DNA from: Neoarius graeffei
Lineage: Eukaryota; Chordata; Actinopteri; Siluriformes; Ariidae
Assembly: GCF_027579695.1 (NCBI RefSeq)
Contig: NC_083596.1
Location: forward strand, 12,916,798-12,980,797
Reading direction: 5' to 3'
DNA: 64,000 nucleotides
Shown piece after piece: positions 32,201 through 41,943 of this stretch (positions are counted from its first letter, which is position 1; every line of letters starts with the position of its first letter). The position numbers and the translations under genes are program-made. Under the pieces are notes generated by a model. That model was not told the origin of the DNA, ran no database searches, and saw nothing but the letters and a program-made list of their open reading frames with translations.

Positions 32201-35023
32201 AGTAAAATTGGGGAACATGTAAAGGATCCTGGACACTGCTTATTAACTTCATGTATATTCAGGTGTATTCAGGTATAATATGGGTTAGATAACATGTCTT
32301 TGAAAGGTGCTGGACAAACCTGAGCTCACACAAGCTCACAGAGGCAAAAAGCAACACTGATTTCGTTGGATTTCATACAAACAAATTTATAAGAAGTCAC
32401 AAAGTTCATAAGCATAAAAACGAACATCCTTTTGGATCATAAAATGAATCGGAAATATCTCGAATGCATAAAATATTGTTCTGTTCTTCGTGCTTTATAC
32501 ACAAGACAATATCTGATGCAATAAACGATACAGGAAAGCATATATATTTAACGTTATTAAATAATAAGAATAACTGTTTTATTCTATCCACATTCACTGG
32601 ATTTTGAGAAACAGCACTTTTATTTTTTGCAAATTTGATAAATAAAAACTTTATACAAAACGTCTGACAAAATAATTTCCGCTTAGAATGTAAACAAACC
32701 AGCGAAATGAAGGTAGCAATTTGTGAAAAATGCTATAATAAATAATTCTTGAAAATTAAAAAAAAAAAAGTTCTGACTATCAAATACTTTCATTCCATAT
32801 TTTGTTGCTTTTTTTTGTTGGGGGGTTTGTTTATGAGTAGAGTTTTTATTTCATCCTCGGTTGGTTCAGCAACACGCTCCGCCGTTTTTGCTTTTCTGTA
32901 CTCACAGTATATGAGCTGATAGCCTAGTAGTAGAGTAGCCAATCAGAGCGCGCGATTATTCTAGCCACATTCACTGAATATGAGCAGTGTTTATATCATT
33001 TATAACAACATTAGTTTTCCTGTAACTTACTAATCTAAGATTTCTTTTTCTTAGTGTTATGAATGGATTTGTAATTTTTGCGTGTTTGGCAAAAATGACC
33101 CTATGAGCGCTAAAAAACAAAAGTGACTTCTGATGCCATTTAAAAAAATACACTTTCAGAACATACTGTTACTGCAGATAAAGCAAACGAATATGTAATG
33201 ATTCGACTAAAACGGGCACCATTCTGTTACGAAAGGGGACATACCTTATATATTCTCCTAAATCAGGGGCGATTTCTCAGAGACAACAAGGGAAGCCGAG
33301 CTTCCCCTAAAATTCTCTCCCCAAACTGCGGCATCTACGATGTTGAATTCTCATTAAAACAATAACTTGCATAGCATAATATATGCCCAAGATTGTATTT
33401 ACGTTCATGACTATCCTGTAACTTGAGTGATGTCTGACGAACTTGCAGTTCGCTACGAGAATCACCTTTGCTGCCAGGCTGTAACCAGCGTTGCCAGATA
33501 CTGCTGACGTTTTCCAGCCAAAATATGTTCAAAACCCGCCAAAATGCACTTAAAACCGCCCAATCTGGCAACACTGGCTGTAACCTTTCTTATTTCAATG
33601 GGCTCTATGGCTGGCAGCCGGGTATCCGTTGCAGTCTATGAGAGGGCTCTGAACAGCCAATTTCGGCTAGTTGTTATTGGTTAAAATCGACAAAATCGTC
33701 ACTTCCAGGGAAGCCGGGCTTCTCTGGGACTAAACGAGACAGTGGGAGGGACAAGAAGCCGGGCTGATGGAGGATTATTGGAGGTAGTGTTTGAAAGACG
33801 TGAGGAGGGCGGGCTCTGTACGTCGGCGAGGAACACGGAAGTATGATCAGTCAGTCCCTAGCGGATGTCGAGAAAGTGTAGTCATGTGCCAAAGTGCTGT
33901 CCGACTTTCTTTTCATATAAACGTTTCTTCTCATTGATGTCTCTGTACATTACTCTGTAAATAAATGTAAATATTACTCGTTGTGCTCCGTTAACTTTCA
34001 TCCATTCTATCAGTTTGATCATTCGCGAATTCACTCGTTTATTTCATTTGTAGTTCAATCTGGTTGTAGGCTAGCTTGAGCCTTATTGGGATCTGCAGTG
34101 CTAGCTGCTAACAGAAATTGGTGAAGTCTCTGGAAAGCACAACCAGCTAGTATGACAGGGTCACAGACCATTTTCTGGAAAAGGAGCGGAGGGCAGAATT
34201 TGTGTATAAATAGTGTGCATCATATAATGTTCATGAATCTGAAGTGTGTATATTGTTCAGTAATGTTAAGAGAATGGTGGGCCCTGTGTTATAGGTTATA
34301 CCTGGGTATAATATTCAAGGTTCTGTGTGTTGCATAGCCTACCTGGTTATGAATTTCCAGACTGTGTTGCAGAAGATGTTCAAGGATGTGTTGCACAGCT
34401 GGGTGTTGTGTTAAAGACTCTGTGTTGCATATCAGGGTATGATGTTCAAGGCTGTTTGTTGAATAGCCAGTGATTTTTGGATGTTTGATATTTTTGATTA
34501 AGGATATGAGGCACTAGCCTGGCAAGCCAGACTATAACATGAAATGTACAAGCAAAAATACTTTCTGCCACTAGGTAGGGTTGTCTAGTTCAGTATGCTA
34601 ATGGGGCACACCTTTCTATGCTTTGATATCCGGCCTACAGGTTTTACGATGAATGCGTAAAATGGGCTTCCCCTGTTTTAAAAACCAGCAGCCGCCACTG
34701 TCCTAAATAATTAATAAACCCACACATTTTGTGAAATCATTCTTCAGCTCTCATGCCTCCTATTGAACAATAGGCGGTTCCTTATGTCCAGCAGTGCACT
34801 GCTTACCTGTGTTCATCTCTTTAATTCCTCAGGCCCTCTGGACACAGATATGCAACTTCATGCCCGATCTAACACAGTGGATGACTGCGTTAGAAAGTCC
34901 ATGGCAGAAATGCATGCTGAGGGCCACCTACTGACCTGCGAAGAGTCCGTGGGGAAGCTGATAAAGGTCCTGTTAAAGGATGACTATGCATCTGGAGCTC
35001 ATCTAGACTTCTATGATTTATAA
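22928..35023 (+). CDS. spr: Sepiapterin reductase (whole coding span, 3 exons)
   Basis: Exons 22928-23264, 30385-30675 and 34833-35023 total 819 nt, i.e. 272 aa plus TAA (human about 261). The enzyme is a cytosolic NADPH-dependent short-chain dehydrogenase that catalyses the last steps of tetrahydrobiopterin synthesis, the cofactor of aromatic amino-acid hydroxylases and nitric oxide synthase; in fish it also serves pteridine pigment synthesis. Visible landmarks are the Rossmann motif TGASKGFG (25-32), an NNAA motif at 110-113 where SDRs usually have NNAG, the catalytic Ser168-Tyr181-Lys185 set (VNVSSLCALQP, YCTGKAARD), and the C-terminal substrate anchor GAHLDFYDL with Asp268. The ATG at 22928 begins a reading frame directly downstream of the promoter motifs. 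Introns are 7.1 and 4.2 kb, mostly transposons. Which teleost paralogue (a or b) this is cannot be told from the window. Confidence 0.95.
23846..24219 (+). repeat. SINE copy 10
   Basis: Inserted in the L2 3' region with a perfect target duplication AGACAATATT (23836-23845, 24220-24229). Looks young. Confidence 0.94.
24236..24903 (-). pseudogene. L2 reverse transcriptase C-terminal part
   Basis: Minus-strand frames read VKNLGVFIDSELNFDSHM, SRVDYCNGLFTGLPKKTIK, then (after one stop) LVQNAAARVLTRTKR, LHWLPVSYRIDFK and GPNYLSDML, and end PAVGSFKSRLKNKLF. This is the classic L2/CR1 C-terminus. Confidence 0.88.
25064..26505. mobile_element. hAT element with TAGGGTGACCA ends
   Basis: TAGGGTGACCATTTCC at the left and TCTGGCCACCCTA at the right are flanked by a perfect 8-bp target duplication ATTTAGAG (25056-25063, 26506-26513), a hAT hallmark. 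The interior encodes nothing recognisable, contains a direct duplication (25360-25395 plus 25796-25880 against 25941-26056) and holds SINE copy 12. Confidence 0.85.
25408..25783 (+). repeat. SINE copy 12
   Basis: Perfect 12-bp target duplication GTTCTTAATTGG (25396-25407, 25784-25795). The duplicated hAT segment at 25979-25990 preserves the unoccupied site with one change. Confidence 0.94.
26724..26841 (+). repeat. SINE head fragment (copy 13)
   Basis: GGTGGTGTAGTGGTTAGC to GTTTGCATGTTCTCCTCGTG. Only the tRNA-related third remains. Confidence 0.85.
27083..28647 (+). mobile_element. Tc1-like transposon, family C, nearly whole
   Basis: Inverted ends ACAGGGAGTGCAGAATTATT match perfectly over at least 25 bp, with TA sites at 27083 and 28646. 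Inner repeats (GTGCAAAATTATTAGGCAAC near 27262 and its near-complement near 28437) give an IR/DR layout. The transposase lies between them. Confidence 0.93.
27301..28316 (+). pseudogene. Tc1-type transposase (family C)
   Basis: The N-part, 27301-27483, has paired helix-turn-helix DNA binding (MGQKRDLTDSEKSKI, WSTLKIAQLLKRDHQTIKRF). The frame shifts at the A run near 27465-27472. The C-part, 27525-28316, carries the catalytic motifs VLWTDEMRV, MIFMQDNAPSH and [16 protein letters not shown] (DDE with 34-residue spacing as usual for Tc1). It is otherwise open and ends at TGA. Confidence 0.92.
28648..29360 (+). other. spr intron 1: degraded SINE and unassigned sequence
   Basis: 28870-29122 is a diverged SINE body and tail (CATGGGTTTCCTCCGGGTGC to GATAATGGATGGATGG). 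The rest holds nothing recognised. Confidence 0.6.
29365..29480 (+). repeat. V-SINE-like central domain
   Basis: CTCTGGATAGGAGTGTCTGC followed by TAAATGCCATTAATG matches the conserved centre of vertebrate V-SINEs. The tRNA head is absent. Confidence 0.6.
29608..29978 (+). repeat. SINE copy 15
   Basis: Perfect 13-bp target duplication ACAATATTATTTG (29595-29607, 29979-29991). It lies 0.4 kb upstream of spr exon 2. Confidence 0.94.
30385..30675 (+). CDS. spr: spr coding exon 2 (catalytic exon)
   Basis: A 291-nt exon after CTCTTTAAG. It encodes ASLGDVSRYARSFTDLDEVD, then the catalytic VVNVSSLCALQP and YCTGKAARDM, and ends NYAPG before GTAAAC. The split codon reads GCT, giving NNAA. Confidence 0.95.
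30843..31030 (-). repeat. V-SINE-like element, reverse
   Basis: GGCATTTAGCAGACACGCTT and GGTGCCTTGCTGAAGGAC match the same domain as 29365-29480 in reverse, with more of the head kept. Confidence 0.6.
31449..32127. repeat. L2-tailed fish repeat split by a second element
   Basis: 31449-31466 and 31931-32127 match the repeat at 60591-60880 (ACTGTCGCAAAGTAGCTTTA, GAGGAAGAAACCCTGAGAGG). A TIR element at 31467-31930 interrupts it. Confidence 0.7.
31467..31930. mobile_element. Short TIR element, GGCCGTAG-type ends
   Basis: AGCTCTTCTGGCCGTAGG at the left and CTACGGCCTCATCGAGGCT at the right are inverted repeats. ATT on both sides could be a 3-bp target duplication. It has no coding capacity. Its interior contains two related half-units (AAAAATTGCTSCTCCTCC). 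Confidence 0.6.
32128..33255. other. spr intron 2, AT-rich, no gene
   Basis: No open frame with family features and no complete repeat are seen. Confidence 0.5.
33264..34700 (+). mobile_element. hAT element, CAGTGGCGG-family, copy 1
   Basis: CAGGGGCGATTTCTCAGAG at the left and GCAGCCGCCACTG at the right are inverted repeats. They are flanked by a perfect 8-bp duplication TCCTAAAT (33256-33263, 34701-34708). About 1.44 kb, non-coding, ending just 132 bp upstream of spr exon 3. Confidence 0.88.
34833..35023 (+). CDS. spr: spr coding exon 3 and stop
   Basis: A 191-nt exon after TTCCTCAG. It starts GPLDTDMQLHARSN and ends GAHLDFYDL and TAA, the conserved SPR C-terminus. Confidence 0.95.
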
Positions 35024-35185
35024 ATTAATTCTATGAGATTTTAATAGTAATTTCAAATCCGTGTTTAAAAGATCTTCTCATTTTGCTGTTTCTTATTTGT
35101 TGATTTCTGCTTATTTTAAGTATTGGAGCTTGGTCATGTATGACTGAAGTATAACTGACCAGAATTGTAGTCAAAATGGCCGCCG

Positions 35186-35191
35186 AATAAA
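35186..35191 (+). terminator. Candidate spr polyadenylation signal
   Basis: AATAAA lies 163 bp downstream of the spr stop, giving a 3' UTR of roughly 180-190 nt. It is the first canonical signal on this strand after the stop. Confidence 0.5.
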
Positions 35192-35718
35192 CAAACACTA
35201 CTAGATAATGTCACAGTATCAGCTAGCTTGCTGATTCAAAGTAGTAAGATAGTTCATACTTAATAATCTTACTACTCTTGTTTTCTAGCATACTACGCAC
35301 TAGCAAACCTGGCTTCTGGATTGAATCAGAATATAATAATTAGCCAAATTAGCTTCCTGATATTGGGTAGCTCGCTGGCAGACTTGACGACAGGTTCTAA
35401 TCACAGAATAGTTGCTTTCAAGTTTATTGTTATCTGCCAAAGTGCAGTGTATAACATGCAATTAAGCTGTAAGTTCACCCACAACAACATTACAAACAGT
35501 TAGTTAGTCGAATGTTAGCTACACTCTCAGAAAATAAATACATTACTGAACCTTTAGGGGTACAATGGTTTGTCACTGGATCGGTACCCTCTAAGGTATT
35601 TATTTGTGCCCTTTATATACTGCTTGGGAATGTATATGTACCTTTATGGCCCTAAAAAGGTACACATAGTTACCTTGAGGTCCAATAACGAGCCCTAGGG
35701 GCTACATTTAAATAATAT

Positions 35719-35814
35719 TGGCTGGCATTGAGTGGTATATCAGAGTTGAAGATGAGTTCAGTATCATGCTAGTTGAATGGAATATATCTGATACACCACA
35801 AAAAAGCCAGCCAA

Positions 35815-35845
<31 letters not shown>

Positions 35846-36205
35846 CATTCCGTTTGGGTGTTTGATGCATCTTTCTCTTTCAAAATTCTCTCAATCTTCC
35901 ATATTAATGAAGCAAGCCTGGTGGCCATGTTTGTTTACACATTGTCCCAGTCGCTCGCTAGCACGGAAGTTTTACGTCTCCGACACGTGACGTCATGCTG
36001 TCTTGACAACTATGCAGTGTCGTAAACCATATTCAGTGCTCATTCTCCATTGGATAGAGTGACGTAATACATGTAGGATAAGCGATATGCTAACAATATT
36101 GCATGCTATCAAACCAAATTAATGAAACCCACTCGAAGGGAATAGAATACATGTTTTTATTCCATCGAAAAAGTGTCCTGCATGTATAATAATAGTGTAT
36201 ATTGT
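35719..36205 (-). mobile_element. Crypton-like element, copy 2 (truncated)
   Basis: Its reverse complement matches 9190-9410 and 10165-10276. The frame from 35926 reads MATRLASL and then SNTQTE, paralleling the start of the recombinase at 9390. A terminal palindrome of about 95 bp (TTGGCTGGC...GCCAGCCAA, 35719-35813) lies at its 3' end. AATAATA occurs on both sides. Confidence 0.6.
35814..35845. repeat. ATT trinucleotide repeat
   Basis: About ten ATT units, directly after the palindrome. Confidence 0.9.
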
Positions 36206-36246
36206 ACCTTGGGGGACAGAAATGGACTTCTACTGTACCCCTGTTT

Positions 36247-37826
36247 CACGGGCGATTGCTCTAAGACGACGAGGGAGGCTCAGCCTCCTTTAAAAATGAC
36301 GAACATCGTGTAGGATGAATTGCACTAGGCTTATGTTATAGCCGACCTTATAACATTGCTATTTCAGATCCAGAATCATAGAAATACATGTGCTCAACCC
36401 AACTACAGTGCGAAATCATTCCGTTATAACTTTGTGTGCGTAAGTTTTTCCCCCTCGTGACAGCGCGATGCAGCGCAGCCTCAGTGGACTTCAATGGCAT
36501 TTGGGAGCTATGCGCTTTTCAATCTCAAAATGCAAGACGATTATTGGACAAATACTGCAAAAACGCCCGCCCACGGAGTCTCACGGACTCCCAGCCTCAG
36601 TGGACTTCAATGGCATTTGGGAGCGATGCGCTTTTCAATCTCAAAATGCAAGACGGTTATTGGACAACTACTGCGAAAATGCCCGCCCACGGACTCCCAG
36701 CCTCACAGTGGGAGGGACATGGCAGTTTCCGTGAGGAGACTGGTGATTGGTGAAAGCGGTCGGATATTTTCTTTGATTGACAGCTCGTTTCAACTATAGA
36801 CAGGCAGCGGTGAATTTCAGTTCAGCCCCATGCGGATTCGCAAGTGCTGTGGTGTATTGTAAGAGATCAGCTTACATTTCAATTTCATTCATTACATACG
36901 GTTTCTACCAGCTTTTTTAGTTTGTATATATTTTCATTGTAAATATAGTGTTGTCAAGTTTGCTATCTTAGTTCCAGAAATTTCGTTTATTTGAGTGACT
37001 GAACTTGAGGGGGCTAGTCAGCTAGCAAGAAAGCTGTGCACGGATGCCAAGCATTGCTGATTTAATTTTGGCGAAGCCATTTGCCAGTCTTCCTTTCGAG
37101 GAAAAAATTAAAATTAAAGAGCAGGGTAGACCGACGCCTCAAATTGACTTGGTGAAAAAGGTAGGGAATAATACTCGTTCCTTTCAGCTCTCCTGGTACG
37201 AGAAAGTGAATTGGCTAACAGCAAGTGACCCACATCAACAACAGTAAATAGGCTACTTTAGTAATATGTCATGGATGGACCAAAAATATAGAATCTATTT
37301 AAAATGTTTATGCTGAGTATATTATATTGGAATATATATTTTTCTGGATATGAATTAAACACAGCTACAATTTGGAAAACATTTTTAAACAAAAACACAG
37401 CCGAGAACATTTCACACTACAGACCTGGATTAAAAGTGAAGGGTTATCAAAATTGTCAATAAAACATTTCTCAGTCAAAATAAGTAAAATGTAGGGAAAG
37501 TGTCATTGAATGAAATGTGTGGCACCCAGCTCTACTGCTGAGGTTCCTGACAAAGAGCTGTTTTCAATAATGATCAATTTTTAAACAACATGCCACAATT
37601 TTAAAATATAAAATGTTAAAATATACCCCCCCAACACCACCATCATGTATATTGGACAGTAGGCTAATGGGCCAAAAGAACCTGTTATTTCACAGTTTGT
37701 GACCCTGCCAACAATCAGCCAGATCAGAGGCAAGAGTATGGGCAAAATTGATGTTTTTTCTTTTAAAATCTGGAAATATCGTAACCGACCAGCCTCCCCT
37801 GTTTGAAAGACTACCAGCCGCCACTG
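36247..37826 (+). mobile_element. hAT element, CAGTGGCGG-family, copy 2
   Basis: Left CACGGGCGATTGCTCTAAG and right CAGCCGCCACTG, flanked by a perfect 8-bp duplication CCCTGTTT (36239-36246, 37827-37834). A frame at 37044-37247 reads MPSIADLILAKPF and then DLVKKVGNNTRSFQLSWYEK, the start of a TTF-type finger of ZMYM-like hAT transposases. It also contains a 117-bp tandem duplication (36476-36703). Confidence 0.88.
36476..36703. repeat. Two tandem 117-bp units
   Basis: CAGTGGACTTCAATGGCATT to CCGCCCACGGA occurs twice in a row with few differences, inside the hAT element. Confidence 0.9.
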
Positions 37827-37841
37827 CCCTGTTTCTGACAG

Positions 37842-38698
37842 TGTAGCTGACTTCCCTAATATTAGCTCGCTTGATGGCAAAATTTGTAGCTGGTTTAATT
37901 ACACAGTAGAATATTTAACCTAATATTAGTCCGGTTTGAAGTAGCTAATGTGTTGTTCAAATTGATTAGCTAGCAAAGTAAAAAGCTACTGCTATGTTAC
38001 TGAATACTGAGAAATAAGGAGGTGCCAATTCTTTTACAGATCTTCTTTGTGTGTGTGTGTGTGTGTGTGTTTGTTTATGGGAACAAATGGCTATGTAGAT
38101 TTTTATACATTTCCAATCAAAATCAGCCCAAAATTGTGGTATCAGTGCATCTCTAACCTAGATTAAACTAAATCACAGTGACATTCCCAATTCTGTTGAT
38201 AATTTCTGTAATTTGGAGCAGATGGAAGCGCCTTCTGTAATTTGTGGTTTTGTGACTTGCATTATTCTTAAATGTAATAAAGGTGCCTTAATTTACTTGT
38301 ATGACCTTATTTTAGTTTAGCCCCACCACCACCACCAATGTTACAGACCAAATTTCTCGCATCCTGGGCTGAAGGAAGCTGGGGGGAAAAAAAAAAAGAT
38401 ACTTTCCACATGTACAAATGATGAATTTCAGCTGAACCCATTGTACATGGTACATTTCCAACAGAAAATATTGCAATGTCTCCATGTGGAGATGGGTATG
38501 ATCTGCCCTACCTTAGGTCCTATGTCCCATATAAAAAAAGAAGCTGGTGAGAATGGGAGTGCCTGTTTATTTAGAACGTAAGTGATGATCTGTCTCATGG
38601 GTGTTGCGTTACATTTAATCCTGCATTCTAAACACTTACTCAAGCATTTGTTCTTCACCCAGGAAAATATTTTCTTCGTTAATTAATATTGATTGTTT
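37842..38698. other. Intergenic, no gene
   Basis: Contains a GT microsatellite (38049-38070). No other feature is recognised. Confidence 0.5.
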
Positions 38699-39354
38699 TA
38701 CAGTAAGATCCATAAGTATTTGGACAGCAACACACTGGTAGATCATCACAATGGCTTTGAAATGAAGCCATCAAGACTGAAGTGAGACGTTCAGTTATAA
38801 TTCAAAGGGCTTAACAATGGATTTGAATTGAAGTCATCATTAACCATTTAGGAATTACATCATCCCTCCATTTTCACAGGCTCAAAACTAATTGGACAAT
38901 TGGCTGATAAGCAGTTTCGTGGCCAGTTATGGCCCGTTTCCTCATTATGTCATTTCATATTAAGGAGATAAAAGGTCTGGGGTTGATTCCAAGGCTTGAA
39001 TTCGCATTTGGCAGCTATTCATGGGAGCTTTCAGTATGCGGTTCAAAGAGGTGTCGATGCAAGTGAAGGAGGCTATCATTAGGCTGAAAAAACAAAACAG
39101 ACCCATCAGTGAGATAGCAGAAACTTTAGGAGTGGCCAAATCAACAATTTGGTACATTCATTATAAAAAAAAGAAGGAACAAAATAATGACCTCAGCAAC
39201 ATTAAAAGACCTGGAAGACCACAGAAGACAACTCAAGGGGATGATCACAGAATTCTTTCCTTGGTAAAGAAAAACCTCTTCACAACATCTAGCCAAGTCA
39301 AGAACACTCTCAAGGAGATAGGCCAATCAGTGTCAAAGTCTACAATCAAGAGAT

Positions 39355-40150
39355 CCATCCGTTATCCGTAACTGCTTATCCTGTACAGGGTCGCGGGCAA
39401 GCTGGAGCCTATCTCAGCTGACTACGGGCGAGAGGCGGGGTACACCCTGGACAAGTTGCCAGGTCATCACAGGGCTGACACATAGAGACAAACAACCATT
39501 CACACCTATGGTCAATTTAGGCTACATCCACACGACAACGGCAATGAGATGTTATTAAAAAAAATATCACGTCCACATGGGCAACGATCAGTAAAATATC
39601 AGGTCCATATGGCAACGCAACGCTTGCTGAAAACGATGCAATACACATGCCACACCTCTAGGGGCGCTGTAAGACGGTCCCTTTGGAGACACCAGAACAA
39701 TAGAAGAAGTAAGGACGCATGCGCATAAACTGTTATGCGCGAGACTTCATATTAGCCACAAAGTCAGAAAAATCTGTTCGTAAAATTACATTATAATGAC
39801 CAAATACAATGAAAAGTATTTTTCCAGTCTCACCTGTGAAAGGTAATCCCATGTGATCTCGTTTGGACGGCAAACCTGTTGGTACAGTTAAACGCAGCAC
39901 ATGAATGAGGCATCTTTATTCTCCGCTTTGACCCATCCAATATGGCGGCAAGGATGACGTATGATTCTACGCGGAATGCGGCGTCTTTAATGGTCCAGAA
40001 TAAATTGAATGCTACACGTTGATGGATTAATTTGTTCTTCTACGCCCTTTTTGAGGAATGTGTTGTAGGACTTAAACCAACATCTGAAGAGGTGAGATCG
40101 CTCCTTTTTTTCCCTATTTTTGCTGGCGGGATTGACTCTGCCCTAAGGGC

Positions 40151-40192
<42 letters not shown>

Positions 40193-40721
40193 TTGCACCA
40201 TTACACAATAAATATTCACAGTGAAAATATTTTGTAAGCGCGTTTCATGAACCAAGTTATAGGAGTTGTTGACAACTCGCATCAAGTTCGTTACACTTCT
40301 ACCCGGCGTGAAGCACATGTGGTTGTGACGTCATCGTAAACAAATCCGTTCTACTCATCCAGACGACTTCGCAACGGCAACGTTGCCAGATCTTTCCACT
40401 CTGGAACCCGTTCTCAAAAGATTGCGTTTTGGGGCACCCAAAACGCCGGTGCCGTGTGGACGCCAGGCCTAAACGATAAACAGTTGTATCGGATTCACCT
40501 GAATCCATTGCCGTGTGGACAGGGCCTTAGAGCCACCAATTAACCTAACCTGCAGGTCTTTGGACTGTGGGGGAAACCAGAGCACCCGGAGGAAACCCAC
40601 GCAGACACGGGGAGAACATGCAAACTCCACACAGAAAGGCCCCTGTAGGCTGCTGGGCTCAAATCCAGAACCTTCTTGCTGTGAAACGACAGTGCTAACC
40701 ACTACACCACTGTGCTGCCCC
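39355..40721 (-). repeat. SINE copy split by a THAP-exon element
   Basis: Reverse SINE in pieces 39355-39519 and 40527-40721, with an 11-bp duplication AATCAAGAGAT (39344-39354, 40722-40732) that dates it after the Tc1. It is diverged from the young copies. Confidence 0.9.
39520..40526 (-). mobile_element. THAP-exon DNA element (PIF/Harbinger-like), copy 1
   Basis: Ends GGCTACATCCACACGACAAC and TTGCCGTGTGGACAGGGCC are inverted repeats. They are flanked by TTA on both sides (39517-39519, 40527-40529). A first exon on the minus strand, 39913-39834, encodes a THAP start (MPHSCAAFNC, GITFHR) before GTGAGACTGG. A CT tract lies at 40154-40189. About 1 kb, no transposase. Confidence 0.8.
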
Positions 40722-41637
40722 AATCAAGAGATGCCTTCATAAATGTAAATATAAAGGGTTGACCTCAAGATGCAAACCACTGATAACACTCAAGTCCAGA
40801 AAGGCCAGATTAGACTTTACTAGAAAGCCTGTCCAGTTCTGGAACAAGATTCTTTAGGCAGATGAAACCAAGATTAACTTGTAGCAGAATTATTGCAAGA
40901 GAAGAGTATGGAGGAGGAGGAACGGAAGGGCTCATGATCCAAAGCATAACCACATCATCTGTCAAACGTGCTAGACATGGGCATGTATGGCTGCCAACGG
41001 AACTGGGCCACTGGTGTTTATTGATGATGTGACTGCTGATACAAGTAGCAGGATGCATTTTGGTGTATAGAGCTGTACTGTACTTTCTGCTCAGATTCAG
41101 CCAGATTCTGCAAAAATGATAGGATGGTATTTCACAGTACAGATGGATAATGACCCAAAACATACCACAAAAGCAACCCAAGAGCTTCTTAAGGCAAAGA
41201 AATGGAATGTTTTTAATAAATGGCTAAGTCAGTCAACTCAATTGAGGATGTTTTTCACTTACTGAAGACAAAACTGAGGGCAGGAAAACTCAAACAAGCA
41301 GCAACTGAATGCGGCTGTAGTAAAGGCCGGGCAAAGCATCTCAAGGGAGGAAACTGGGCATTTGGTGATGTTAATGTGCTCCAGACTTCAGGCTAAGGTT
41401 TTGGATTCAAGTATTAAAAATGATGCTTATATTTTGTTTGTCTAATTACTTTTGAGCCTGAGAAAATGGCTGTAATTCCTAAACAGTTAATGCAATACAG
41501 TACCTTTGTTAAACCTCTTGAATTATAACTGAATGGCCAGTCTTGATGGCTTCATTTCAAAGCCATTGTGATGGTCTACAGAGGCAAAATGACAAAAATT
41601 GTGTCACTGTCCAAACACTCATGGACCTGACTGTGTA

Positions 41638-41940
41638 TTTTAGGCTACGTATGTATTTTCTACTCCGTGTTCGAGCAGACAGACAAATAATTACCTTGGC
41701 TACAAATGTTCCAAACTGTCACAGTGTTTTTTTTGTCTCATCTGATCCTCTGCAGCTTACAACCTCTGGAAAGGTTTTCATTAAACACAACACACAACAA
41801 ATCTCACACTCTCGTTATAAACATTTGTTTCAGGAAGATTATGGAAACATCCATGCCTGTTCGGAGAGATTCATCAGCCTCTGGTAGCACTGAATAAAAC
41901 TTGCACAGAAATAAACTCGACTGTGATCCACAATCTAATC
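41638..41940. other. Unassigned stretch between Tc1 family D and a LINE
   Basis: Open frames here lack family motifs. Confidence 0.4.
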
Positions 41941-41943
41941 TTT

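Larger units (their letters stand above)
35521..37841. mobile_element. MITE with ACACTSTCAGAAA ends, split by two insertions
   Basis: Left ACACTCTCAGAAAATAAA and right TTTCTGACAGTG are inverted repeats, flanked by TAGCT on both sides. Its interior (GGTACACATAGTTACC, GTACCTTGGGGGACAG) resembles a common fish MITE. It contains a Crypton-like fragment (35719-36205) and a hAT (36247-37826). Confidence 0.6.
38699..41637 (+). mobile_element. Tc1-like transposon, family D, with nested insertions
   Basis: TACAGTAAGATCCATAAGTA at the left and the complement of CATGGACCTGACTGTGTA at the right are inverted repeats with TA sites. The frame 39021-39371 is a transposase N-half (MQVKEAIIRLKKQNRPISEI, GVAKSTIWYI, IKRPGRPQKTT). 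Its sequence resumes at 40733 after a SINE insertion and is badly decayed (TTCTGGAACAAGATTCTTTA, AATGACCCAAAACATACCAC). Confidence 0.9.
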
